Source: Providencia sneebia DSM 19967
GTDB lineage: Bacteria; Pseudomonadota; Gammaproteobacteria; Enterobacterales; Enterobacteriaceae
Reading direction: 5' to 3'
Assembly: GCF_000314895.2 (NCBI RefSeq)
Contig: NZ_CM001773.1
Coordinates: forward strand, 1,044,831 to 1,108,830
Length of the DNA: 64,000 nt
Shown here piece after piece: positions 8,279-15,407 of this stretch; positions within the stretch are counted from its first letter, which is position 1; each line of letters begins with the position of its first letter. The notes under the pieces are model-generated. The model was not told the origin of the DNA. It searched no databases and was given only the letters and a program-made list of their open reading frames with translations. Position numbers and translations under genes: made by a program.

Positions 8279-8331
8279 TCATACTGATTAACACGTTCAG
8301 ATAATTGGTTAAATTGTAATTTGCTGATCAT
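8182..8331 (-). CDS. Chimeric small frame at the deletion junction (49 aa)
   Basis: ATG 8331 starts 3 nt after the preceding gene's stop, and the first ~30 residues form a coiled-coil helix ('LSERVNQYEMRLSELEQAIS') typical of small phage early proteins. The remaining codons read out of frame through portal coding sequence to a TAA at 8182. It is best explained as the 5' end of an early gene joined by deletion to the portal gene. Confidence 0.5.
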   Translation of the reverse strand: MISKLQFNQLSERVNQYEMRLSELEQAISAICSMKIRTIARPLFNLSVP

Positions 8332-8334
8332 GGC

Positions 8335-8628
8335 TTATCCCTCTCTACGGTTTAATTCAAATTTTGCAGTGGTGGCGTTCTGCTGAATGCCGTTAATAAT
8401 TCGAGGTAAATACATCAATAAATCACTTAACCCACTAAGATGTTCTTTCGCTTCTTCATCGCTGAACTCTTCATCATTTAAAGCGTGGAATGTAAGTTTC
8501 CCTATTGTTCTTAATGCCAATGTTAAACCTTGTGAGGCTTCCTCTGAATTAGCCATTACTTCCTTTAATTCATCGGTATTGAGATTATGTAGGTCATTAC
8601 GGATCACTGCGTCATAAATATCAGCCAT
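8335..8628 (-). CDS. Hypothetical satellite/phage protein (97 aa)
   Basis: This acidic all-helical 97-residue protein is not recognised by family. It has 'NTDELKEVMANSEEASQGL' and 'DEEFSDEEAKEHLSGLSDLL' helices and ends in 'FELNRREG'. It is two nt downstream of the DUF4222 gene in the early operon and 3 nt upstream of the chimeric frame. Confidence 0.6.
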   Translation of the reverse strand: MADIYDAVIRNDLHNLNTDELKEVMANSEEASQGLTLALRTIGKLTFHALNDEEFSDEEAKEHLSGLSDLLMYLPRIINGIQQNATTAKFELNRREG

Positions 8629-8630
8629 TA

Positions 8631-8801
8631 TTAAGCCCTCCCTGAATAGGTGTATTCTTTGCTGAACTGGTTTGCAGACATAACGACAGGGCAGAAATAC
8701 CCCACGCGAATAAAGGTGATGCGGTTAAATTGCACCGATAACACTTTCACCGTGTCGCCATTTTGATGAGTGTAGAACTCATTAGGTTGAGGGTTACGCA
8801 T
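8631..8801 (-). CDS. DUF4222 family small phage protein
   Basis: This 56-codon frame (MRNPQPNEFY start) fits the DUF4222 pattern: a short SH3-like barrel with 'G-D-x-V-x-V-L-S-V' (GDTVKVLSVQFNRITFIRVGY) and an aromatic C-terminus 'SANQFSKEYTY'. DUF4222 proteins are common in lambdoid prophages and satellites, usually beside Icd-like genes, as here. It overlaps the upstream gene by 8 nt. Function is unknown. Confidence 0.7.
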   Translation of the reverse strand: MRNPQPNEFYTHQNGDTVKVLSVQFNRITFIRVGYFCPVVMSANQFSKEYTYSGRA

Positions 8802-9018
8802 GGTTCACCTCCAGTTCATCAAGCAATTCCAGTTTTTCAGTTGCATTACCTAACAGGACATTACAGCCAGCTATTGCCTGTGCAATCTCAGCAACACACA
8901 TGCAATCATCAGCACCGTATTCAATAGCGGTTAAAATGGCTGCAATTTGGCTAACTCTGTCTCTCAGGGCTTGAAATTGAGGATGTTCCCCCATTCTTTT
9001 GATAACTTGCTTAGCCAT
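8794..9018 (-). CDS. Hypothetical early satellite protein (74 aa)
   Basis: This helical 74-residue protein starts MAKQVIKRMGEHPQF; residues 20-60 are a helical pair with two cysteines ('DDCMCVAEIAQAIAGC'), and the tail is acidic. No family is recognised. It overlaps the Icd-like gene by 8 nt upstream and DUF4222 by 8 nt downstream, so it is clearly part of the same coupled operon. Confidence 0.6.
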   Translation of the reverse strand: MAKQVIKRMGEHPQFQALRDRVSQIAAILTAIEYGADDCMCVAEIAQAIAGCNVLLGNATEKLELLDELEVNHA

Positions 9019-9187
9019 GAGTCACCCCCTGACGAATACGAGCGGAGAAAAGACAAGGGGAATCAGGAAGCATAGAACGGGCTTCTTGTTCGTTAGTTGC
9101 CTCAACCAAGAAATATTTAAATTGCTGGCATGAGAAAAAACGCCATAGGAATTTAGGATGAGTTTGGGTAGACTTATACATAGCCAT
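9011..9187 (-). CDS. Host cell division inhibitor Icd-like protein
   Basis: The 58-residue product shows the Icd-like pattern of phage and satellite early proteins: 'THPKFLWRFFSC' near the N-terminus, then 'FLVEATNEQEARSMLPD' and 'SPCLFSARIR' at the end. P1/P4-type Icd proteins interfere with host division; homologues are frequent in satellites near the integrase. I chose ATG 9187 (MAMYKSTQ) because the family pattern starts there and a GAGG box (cgaggtaac) lies before it. A much longer frame reading upstream is not supported. Confidence 0.75.
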   Translation of the reverse strand: MAMYKSTQTHPKFLWRFFSCQQFKYFLVEATNEQEARSMLPDSPCLFSARIRQGVTHG

Positions 9188-9215
9188 AGTGTTACCTCGT
9201 ATAACATTGTGGTTA

Positions 9216-9250
9216 AACGCCTCGGTAGTGTTAGCGCACTTCGGGGCGTT
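9216..9250 (-). ncRNA. Leader hairpin upstream of icd-like gene, C4-antisense-like candidate
   Basis: A nested hairpin in the leader pairs AACGCC-CG with CG-GGCGTT around an inner AGTG-TTAGCG-CACT loop. P1/P7/P4-type immunity loci encode a small C4 antisense RNA in the leader of their icd/ant operon. Position and structure fit, but I cannot confirm the C4 family by eye. Confidence 0.35.
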
Positions 9251-9278
9251 GCTATATTTATCACTTGAATCAATCAAG

Positions 9279-9358
9279 GTGTGTAGACACATTAAATTAT
9301 AGTGTGTAGACAAGTCAAGGCTTTTTATTTTCTGTTTTTTGCTATAAAGTGTGTATAC
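9279..9358. promoter_or_regulatory. Three iterated operator-like repeats in a divergent promoter region
   Basis: GTGTGTAGAC occurs at 9279-9288 and 9302-9311, and GTGTGTATAC at 9349-9358, all in the same orientation. They lie between the divergent Icd-like operon and the ribbon-helix-helix gene. TATAAT-like boxes overlap them, so they are good candidates for repressor sites. Confidence 0.55.
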
Positions 9359-9386
9359 ATAAATAAAAGCAATGGAACATGAATAT

Positions 9387-9569
9387 ATGTCTACAGGGAA
9401 CATAAATAAAAAATCACAACTGAAAAATATCCGCTTTCCACATGAATTACTTGAAGAAATTGACTCAAGTGTAGAACGTGAAAATTCCAACTTTTCAGCA
9501 TGGGTTATCGATGCTTGTGAGAAAAAACTTAAATCAGAGAAACGTAAAACTAAGCAATTAGGCGAATAA
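9387..9569 (+). CDS. YlcI/YnfO-like ribbon-helix-helix protein
   Basis: The 60-residue product resembles the YlcI/YnfO family (DUF3950) found in prophages: 'KKSQLKNIRFPHELLEEID' (beta strand then helix A) and 'NSNFSAWVIDACEKKL' (helix B), the Arc/MetJ-type ribbon-helix-helix arrangement. I chose ATG 9387 (MSTGN) over ATG 9372 because MSTGN matches the usual family start and GGAA lies about 9 nt upstream. It likely binds the GTGTGTAGAC repeats just upstream and controls the divergent early operon; that is inference. Confidence 0.65.
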   Translation: MSTGNINKKSQLKNIRFPHELLEEIDSSVERENSNFSAWVIDACEKKLKSEKRKTKQLGE

Positions 9570-9666
9570 TTAACAATCAATCCTCGCTGAACTAGGATAT
9601 TGAATAAATTTGCGTTATTATCGCTATCATCATTTGTACAATGATTTATAAAGTTGTTGTTTAAAG

Positions 9667-9694
9667 AGGTAGCATTCGCAGTGCTACCTTTTTT
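9667..9694 (+). terminator. Rho-independent terminator after the RHH gene
   Basis: AGGTAGCA pairs with TGCTACCT over a 7-nt loop, followed by six T. Confidence 0.8.
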
Positions 9695-9791
9695 ATTGCC
9701 AGTAATCCGCTGATAAATATTCACTGCCGAATTTACGGTAGTGGTTAATATTTGGCTACTTAACGCATTACGGATCAGACTTAACGTATTA

Positions 9792-10823
9792 TTAAAACCG
9801 TAGCTTACCTTGGGCATTAGGAAATACAAATAAACTATTTTCATAGCGTGATTTTAGTTGATTTCTGAAAACTTCAAGCAGGGTATCAGTAATTGGTAGC
9901 TCTAATGGATCTCCGTTCTTGGTTTTATCAATCCAAAAATATCTACCGGCTAAATTAACTCTATCCCATTTCAGGCCAAATATTTCAGAACGCCTTAACC
10001 CTGTAAATAAAGCAACTTTAAGCGCGTCACAAACTGATATAGCCATTGTATCGAGGTTATCTACCCCTTTAGCCCTAACAGAATCAACAGCCACCAGCCA
10101 GCGACCTAAATCATGATTTCTGATACGTTCTGTTTTTCTGGTTAAACCATGCCATTGACGCTTAGAACTGAGAACTTTTGTAGGGGGATCGGGTAATATG
10201 GTATTACCTTCCTCGTCACGATAATGATCATGAGCGAACCGACATACAGCCCTAAGAGCACGTCCCCATAAATCAGCTTGGGCAGAGCTACCTACACCAA
10301 CACCAGAGCGTAATGTGCTTTTATCAACACCAAACCAAACAGTACCTTCTGTAATTGCTTTATGGCGAAGTTCGACCCTTTCACGGGTAATGCTGGCTAT
10401 TTGGTTATCAAGCCAATCACCAGAAAAATTAGTAAGTGTAGAGGTGTATTGTTTAGCGGTTTTTTCCTTGAGCCTATGCCCCCTATTAGAAATGTAATCA
10501 TTTAGGGCTTGTCTCAATGTTATGGATAGCTTTTGTTTGGTTCGTTCAGCCTCGTTAGGGTTGATACCAGTTATAGCAACTTCGCCAAGCACCTCTAAGG
10601 CTTTGGCTCTGGCATTGTCTACTGTAAGTTCAGGAAAACGGCCTAGGGTAGCGCGAATGAACTTACCTTTACGTTTACGAGAAACGCAGAAGCTTTTAAT
10701 GCCGCTGGCGCCAACTCTTAACCGTAGGCCATTTACTACAGTGTCAGCATATTCAACCTGCTTACCTTGAGGGGCAGGGGGAATAGTCTCTATTTTACTT
10801 TTGGTGAATTTGAATGATTCCAT
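9792..10823 (-). pseudogene. Tyrosine integrase, 3'-truncated
   Basis: 343 residues of a P4-type tyrosine recombinase are present: DUF4102 arm-binding domain at residues ~1-95 ('VVNGLRLRVGASGIKSF', 'ATLGRFPELTVDNARAKA'), core-binding domain ~100-200, and the first catalytic arginine R277 in 'LFTGLRRSEIFGLKW'. The frame stops after 'FVFPNAQGKLRF'. The H-x-x-R, H/W and tyrosine nucleophile that normally follow within ~80 residues are absent, and I find no match to them in the other frames over the next 150 nt. It therefore cannot catalyse strand exchange. It sits next to attR with arm-type repeats just upstream. Confidence 0.82.
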
Positions 10824-10845
10824 TAAACCCCCAGACCAATAAACT

Positions 10846-10896
10846 AAGGTATCCTAGAAATCGTTTGGTTTTGTACTAGGATACCTATAGGATACC
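10846..10896. repeat. Integrase arm-type sites, right end
   Basis: 10874-10896 is an exact copy of the 23-nt left-end repeat (two TAGGATACC units). An inverted copy, AAGGTATCCTAG, lies at 10846-10857. They lie between the integrase start and attR. Confidence 0.7.
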
Positions 10897-11003
10897 CTAG
10901 AACGGTAATTAGGGGTATTTCTAAGTAATGTAGGGTATATGGCGAATGAGTTAAATGGTTGAAATTATAAGAAAAGTATTTTTAGGTAACTTTCACACAA
11001 GAA

Positions 11004-11055
11004 ACTCATAATCGATTGGTCGCTGGTTCAAGTCCAGCAGGGGCCACCAAATTTT
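11004..11055 (+). repeat. attR: right copy of the attachment repeat (original tRNA 3' end)
   Basis: It duplicates the tRNA from the anticodon stem through CCA and six more nt. It carries G and C where attL carries A and T. The G-C version matches the canonical enterobacterial ileX, so this copy is the displaced native tRNA end. Confidence 0.9.
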
Positions 11056-11076
11056 AGCTGTTAAATCAGCACATTA

Positions 11077-11103
11077 AGCCACTTCTTAGCAAGTGGCTTT
11101 TTT
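11077..11103 (+). terminator. Native tRNA-Ile terminator, displaced by the element
   Basis: AGCCACTT pairs with AAGTGGCT and is followed by six T, 22 nt after the attR repeat, the normal position of a tRNA terminator. Confidence 0.8.
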
Positions 11104-11759
11104 GTATCTAAAAAATCAATGGCGACAGAGATTTGCTATTACTTCCTGTAGACATTTATGTACTGGCCCTTTTTAGCTTTTTTCAATTTAGCTCTTTTCA
11201 ATATAGTTTACTCGTTTCTGCCAAGCCAAAAATAGTTTCGGTGCCAATAATATCTTTCTTAGCTTCTTTATTTAATACGTTAATCAGGTCGTATGCTAAA
11301 TCTCCAATTTGACCTATAAATACGTGATCATTGACATCATAATCTCCATATTAAGAATTATATCTAACGTTCAGGTAATTAATGGAGAAGCGATTTAAAT
11401 AAATCATATGATAACAATATATAGCACCTGATAATGAAAAAGAGGATGATGTGTTATAGGGATCATCACAACCTTCTGATCTATCTCGTAATAGTCATTT
11501 ATCATTATTTTTAAATAATCATTATTAGATAGAGCTGAAATATCATTTTAATATATTATTTTGAATAATAGTTATTTTTTAATTACCCATATATGGAGTT
11601 GAAAATAATTTCATATAACTTAGGATATTTATCTTTTATAGATAGTTAATGCCCTTTAAAAAGACCTTCATAATAAGATTGTATAATCTTTAATAAGTTT
11701 GTGATAAAAATAAAGTGCCACATAGTTATGTATTATTTTTACACATAAGAGGTTTATAA
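11104..11759. other. AT-rich gene-poor stretch
   Basis: Apart from the minus-strand gene fragment listed separately, I see only AT-rich DNA with no credible frame. The last ~60 nt is the promoter and leader region of the hdeB-like gene, with an AAGAGG box directly upstream of ATG 11760. Confidence 0.5.
11198..11350 (-). pseudogene. 3' fragment of an unidentified gene
   Basis: A 50-codon open stretch without a start ends at a TGA. It reads like real protein ('VFIGQIGDLAYDLINVL', 'KKDIIGTETIFGLAETSK'), amphipathic and Lys/Asp-rich. An in-frame TAA lies immediately before it. I infer the tail of a gene cut by a rearrangement near the attachment site. Family not recognised. Confidence 0.35.
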
Positions 11760-12059
11760 ATGAAAAAGATTGTTATTTCTAGCCTATTAGCAGCAGCTGC
11801 GGCTTTCTCATTCAATGCAATGGCGGCTGATTCCACTGCTGTGACACCTGAAAAAATGTCTTGCCAGGAATTTATTAACCTGAACCCACAAAGCTGGGCG
11901 CCAGTTGCATTATGGGTCACCAACCAAGAAACGCAATTCAAAGGTGGCGATTATGTTGCTTTAACTGAGCAAAGTGTTGCTGAAGTCCCTCAAATTGTTG
12001 AATTCTGTAAGAAAAAGCCTGAAGGTACTTTGCAAGATTACCTTGCTTCAAAAAAATAA
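11760..12059 (+). CDS. hdeB: HdeB-like periplasmic acid-stress chaperone
   Basis: The 99-residue product has a signal peptide (residues 1-22, ending 'FNAMAA') and a mature HdeA/HdeB domain: 'KMSCQEFINLNPQSWAPVA', 'ETQFKGGDYVALTEQSV', 'VPQIVEFCKKKP'. The two cysteines C35 and C83 form the family's single disulfide. HdeB dimers dissociate at low pH and bind unfolding periplasmic proteins. The HdeB label rests on 'FINLNP' and 'GGDYV' resembling HdeB more than HdeA. It is a single gene, not an hdeAB pair, with its own terminator. Confidence 0.88.
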   Translation: MKKIVISSLLAAAAAFSFNAMAADSTAVTPEKMSCQEFINLNPQSWAPVALWVTNQETQFKGGDYVALTEQSVAEVPQIVEFCKKKPEGTLQDYLASKK

Positions 12060-12088
12060 ATTAGCAGTAATAGATTGAAGCCTTTGAT

Positions 12089-12127
12089 AATAAGATGCTT
12101 GTTTTAATAATGGGCATCTTATTTTTT
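12089..12127 (+). terminator. Terminator after hdeB
   Basis: AATAAGATGC pairs with GCATCTTATT and is followed by a T-run. Confidence 0.85.
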
Positions 12128-12303
12128 ATGATTGGCAGATACACTTTGTTGCAGCCCTTTCAATAATTTCTTTTCCCTAGCTACTAATTACTTGTGCGTC
12201 TTCTTTTCGTTTTATACTTATAATCTAACTCATTAATTTATCTGTTATTTAATTATCTTTTGGTCTATTAGGGTCTTCTTCATACAATAACAATATTTAG
12301 TAA

Positions 12304-12318
12304 TGATATTCATTATCA
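12304..12318. promoter_or_regulatory. Fur-box-like site upstream of MFS gene
   Basis: TGATATTCATTATCA matches the 7-1-7 Fur consensus TGATAAT-N-ATTATCA at all but one position. It lies 66 nt before the MFS start. Confidence 0.55.
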
Positions 12319-12325
12319 TTTTAAT

Positions 12326-12342
12326 TGACCGTCGGTCGGTCA
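12326..12342. promoter_or_regulatory. TetR-type palindrome upstream of MFS gene
   Basis: TGACCG-TCGGT-CGGTCA is a 6-5-6 inverted repeat, the form often bound by TetR-family repressors. It starts 8 nt after the Fur-like box. No tetR gene is adjacent. Confidence 0.5.
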
Positions 12343-12383
12343 TAATTTATGATAAAGCAAATATTGAATATAAAGGCAGTGAT

Positions 12384-13844
12384 ATGAAACGTCTCTTTTT
12401 AATCTCAGCTGTTTGTTTAGGCACTTTTATGGCGACATTAGATATTAGTATTGTCAATGTTGCCTTACCTGCGATGCAGCAAGATCTCAATGCTGATATG
12501 AGCATGTTGCAGTGGATTATTGACGCTTATGCTTTATGTTTATCGGCATTAATTTTATCAGTAGGGCCGATTAGTGACCGCTATGGGCGAAAGAAAATTT
12601 GGTTGTTGGGGATTGGTATTTTTACATTAGGATCTGCGATTTGTGCTTATGCTGAAACGGCTAATATATTAATTACGGGAAGGATTATTCAAGGGATTGC
12701 CGCGGCGGCCTTAATTCCCGGTGCGTTATCTATTATTACCCAAGCTTTCTCGAATGATCTTGAAAGAATTAAAATTATCGGCATTTGGTCAGCGGTCAGT
12801 GCACTATCATTAATTATTGGACCGATTCTAGGTGGTTTTTTAGTTGATATGTTAAGTTGGCCGACAATATTTTTGATTAATATTCCTTTGGGTTTACTAA
12901 CTTTATTATTAGGCTGGCTTGGAATTGATGAAAGTGCTGATCCTGAAAAAGCAGCCTTTGATCCTCTAGGACAAATATTGAGTATTTTAGCATTAGGGGG
13001 AATGACATTCGCTCTAATAGAAGCGGGTGAATATGGTTGGACTAGTGCCATAACAATGAGTGGAATATTAGTAAGCCTAATTGCATTTGTCTGCTTTATT
13101 ATTGTTGAAATAAAAGTTACTCGTCCACTTTTCCCCTTATTTCTGTTTAAAACAAACCGTTTTTTCTTCCAATACAATATGGCTTCTTTTGCTTTGGGAT
13201 TTGCAACTTATAGCAATGTCTTTTTCATTGCACTTTTTCTGCAAAAAGGGCAAGGCTGGGGAGCTTTTGAAGCAGGATTACGTATGGCACCTGAATTTCT
13301 TGCCATGGCCATATTTTCATTCTCTTTTGGTAAACTATCTCGTTATCTTAGTGTTCGTAACATAATGATTATTGGTTTTTTACTTATCGCTATTGCTTCT
13401 ATTTTCCTAGGTACAGTTGGGTCTGAAACAGCTTATCTAAAAATTGCTCTTATATTATTTGTACTTGGGATGGGAATGGGAATGGCAACGCCAGCCATTG
13501 GTGCATTAGTTATGGGAAGTGTAGATAAAGCCTATTCCGGTATTGCTTCCGCAGTAATGAATGCTTTGCGCCAAACAGGTATGACATTGGGGATTGCTCT
13601 ATTAGGCACTTTGATGACTCACCGCGCAATTGACCAATTAAATCAAAATGAAAAATTAGTCGCCATATTACCGAGACAAGAAATTAACGCCTTAATTAAC
13701 CATGATCTATTAATTTCACAACCGTATATTATTGATGCAGTACGTTCGGCTTTCACATCAGGCTTTAATTTAGCTATGTTGGGCGGCGCTGTAATGGTTG
13801 GTTGTACTTTACTTCTAATGATAAATAATCGAAAAGTAAAATAA
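12384..13844 (+). CDS. MFS drug/proton antiporter, DHA2 (EmrB/QacA) family
   Basis: This 486-residue inner-membrane protein has the 14-helix DHA2 layout. N-terminal 'FMATLDISIVNVALPAMQQD' is the DHA2 motif D1, 'GPISDRYGRKKIWLLG' is motif A, and 'GPILGGFLVDMLSWPTIFLI' is motif C of antiporters. I placed the start at ATG 12384 (MKRLFLISAV) since AAAGG lies 8 nt upstream and the longer frame runs through the regulatory sites. No membrane fusion (EmrA) or outer membrane partner follows. The Fur-like and TetR-like sites suggest iron- and ligand-controlled expression, as for siderophore or antibiotic exporters. Confidence 0.9.
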   Translation: MKRLFLISAVCLGTFMATLDISIVNVALPAMQQDLNADMSMLQWIIDAYALCLSALILSVGPISDRYGRKKIWLLGIGIFTLGSAICAYAETANILITGRIIQGIAAAALIPGALSIITQAFSNDLERIKIIGIWSAVSALSLIIGPILGGFLVDMLSWPTIFLINIPLGLLTLLLGWLGIDESADPEKAAFDPLGQILSILALGGMTFALIEAGEYGWTSAITMSGILVSLIAFVCFIIVEIKVTRPLFPLFLFKTNRFFFQYNMASFALGFATYSNVFFIALFLQKGQGWGAFEAGLRMAPEFLAMAIFSFSFGKLSRYLSVRNIMIIGFLLIAIASIFLGTVGSETAYLKIALILFVLGMGMGMATPAIGALVMGSVDKAYSGIASAVMNALRQTGMTLGIALLGTLMTHRAIDQLNQNEKLVAILPRQEINALINHDLLISQPYIIDAVRSAFTSGFNLAMLGGAVMVGCTLLLMINNRKVK

Positions 13845-13874
13845 CATTATGATTTTTTAATTAAAATTTTTCTT

Positions 13875-13920
13875 AAAAGAGGGTTGGGATGTTTTACATT
13901 GTTCTCAAATCCTCTTTTTT
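13875..13920 (+). terminator. Probable terminator after MFS gene
   Basis: AAAAGAGG pairs with CCTCTTTT with a long loop, then T-rich sequence. The long loop makes it less certain. Confidence 0.5.
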
Positions 13921-14094
13921 CTCGATTGTGATTTCCTGCCTTTGTTCTCATCTATTTTGACTGTTTATTTAGTCATAAATTAGATTGAGAAATATCTCCT
14001 TTTATAATTCAATTGATTATATATATTGCAGATTAACAGATTAGATTTTATAAAAAATTTTATTGCCCATTTTACCTATAAGAGGTTATGGCTT

Positions 14095-15315
14095 ATGCCC
14101 TTAAACTGGGGATTAGCAATGCTGCAAGCTAAAAAAATTGCCAAGCAGCTTCGCAATACAGAACTAAAGAATACTAAGCTCAATTTACCGATTATTTATT
14201 TGCCAGGAATTATGGGCAGTCAGTTATATGACCGACAGAAAAAAACACTGATTTGGGGCGATTATAAAAGCTTAATTCGTAAGAATGATTACGAATATCA
14301 TCATTCTCCAAGCCAAATTGGTGCCAATCAATTACATTATTTTCCTGTGATCCCTAAGTTATACGATAATTTAATTACAGCACCATTAAAATTAGTATTA
14401 GAAAAATCATTGGGTTATCGTGATGGTGTTGATTTATTTTTCTTAGGTCATGATTGGCGTGCAGATCATCGTCAATTAGCCGAGTTACTTGATACGGAAA
14501 TTCGCCGCATCAAATATCTGTATGGTGAGCAGCAAAAATTTTTGTTAATTGCGCATTCCGCCTCTAACTGTGCTATCCGTTATTATTTGCAATCAGCTAG
14601 CCCAGAAATTCGTCAATCTATTGCTAAATGGTATGCATTCGGCCCACCTTGGCAAGGCACTTTTCAATCACTTGCTTTAATGCAGTCTGGTTATTATGCA
14701 GGTGGACGGCTTTTCCATGGATTTACGGCTGATGAAATTGCCAGCTGCCCAAGTGCCTATCAATTACTGCCATGTTTTCCACAATTAATTGATAAACAAG
14801 GTAATTTAATTACTGATTTTGATATTTATGACGAAGAGTGTTGGAAAGCTTTTCATTTAGGGCCGTATCGAATGGGTGTCAAGAAATTATCAGACCAGCA
14901 ACGGCGAGTTCGGGATCAACTGGCCGAGAATTTGTTCAGCGCAAAAACCTTTGCCGAGCGCGTATCAACACGAACTGTAGCAGAGCAAGCTGTGCCACAA
15001 ACGTGGTTTATCAGTGATAACCATATTACAGTGAAACGCGCCATTTATGACCAAGGGCGTTTATATCTTACCGCATCTGATATTCCTAACTTGATTGATA
15101 TGGCACTGACGAAAGGGGATGACCATCTACCCCTTGATGGCTTATTAATGGGTTGGGAAAAAGCGATTGTGCGGGATGGAGAACCTCAGCCATTTGGGGA
15201 AGAGTATGTATTTATCAATCAAGCTAAAACGCATCGCGCACTTGTCAGCTATATGCCAAATTTACGCAGCTTAGCCCTTGATATTGCGACATTACGCCAA
15301 AGGTATGCATCGTAG
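14095..15315 (+). CDS. LCAT-like alpha/beta hydrolase (lipase/acyltransferase)
   Basis: This 406-residue protein resembles lecithin:cholesterol acyltransferase-family hydrolases (PF02450): 'LPIIYLPGIMGSQLYDRQ' near residue 32 is the family's oxyanion-region signature, 'FFLGHDWRADHRQL' is the 'DWR' motif, and 'LLIAHSASNCAIRYYL' is the nucleophile elbow, here A-H-S-A-S instead of G-x-S-x-G. I placed the start at ATG 14095, with AAGAGG 9 nt upstream; a TTG at 14026 would add 23 residues. No signal peptide is seen, so it likely acts in the cytoplasm or at the inner membrane. It is the first gene of a four-gene cluster with lipid enzymes. Transferase versus hydrolase activity is undecided. Confidence 0.72.
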   Translation: MPLNWGLAMLQAKKIAKQLRNTELKNTKLNLPIIYLPGIMGSQLYDRQKKTLIWGDYKSLIRKNDYEYHHSPSQIGANQLHYFPVIPKLYDNLITAPLKLVLEKSLGYRDGVDLFFLGHDWRADHRQLAELLDTEIRRIKYLYGEQQKFLLIAHSASNCAIRYYLQSASPEIRQSIAKWYAFGPPWQGTFQSLALMQSGYYAGGRLFHGFTADEIASCPSAYQLLPCFPQLIDKQGNLITDFDIYDEECWKAFHLGPYRMGVKKLSDQQRRVRDQLAENLFSAKTFAERVSTRTVAEQAVPQTWFISDNHITVKRAIYDQGRLYLTASDIPNLIDMALTKGDDHLPLDGLLMGWEKAIVRDGEPQPFGEEYVFINQAKTHRALVSYMPNLRSLALDIATLRQRYAS

Positions 15316-15407
15316 CATTGGTACAATTTATGAATTTATATCGATAAAGATGGCTAAATAATATAGACAAAAATTGCCATTTCTATGAAATTGAGGTCAA
15401 TAAGCTT

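Larger units (their letters stand above)
2473..11055. mobile_element. Decayed capsid-forming PICI-like satellite integrated in tRNA-Ile
   Basis: An element of about 8.6 kb lies between the 52-nt direct repeats. The minus-strand order is integrase remnant, Icd-like protein, small early genes, DUF4222, portal (5' truncated), head closure, head-tail connector, HNH, TerS, TerL. In HK97-type phages HNH-TerS-TerL precede the portal; in capsid-forming PICIs they follow portal and connectors, as here. There are no tail or lysis genes and no cI-like regulator. Capsid, protease, primase and AlpA, expected between the early genes and the portal, are missing, and the portal start is fused to an unrelated frame. 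The integrase lacks its C-terminal catalytic residues. I infer an immobile remnant. A defective, rearranged siphovirus prophage is the alternative. Confidence 0.75.

Noticed and set aside
9188..9844. Long minus-strand frame reading from 9844 into the Icd-like gene
   Set aside because: Only the last 58 codons show a family pattern; the upstream part crosses a terminator, the RHH gene on the other strand and the operator region, and has no protein-like features.
2473..11055. Intact inducible prophage
   Set aside because: No capsid, tail, lysis or cI genes; integrase and portal are truncated.
12689..13177. 162-codon minus-strand frame inside the MFS gene
   Set aside because: It is a shadow of a clear MFS transporter on the plus strand; no ribosome site and no family pattern.
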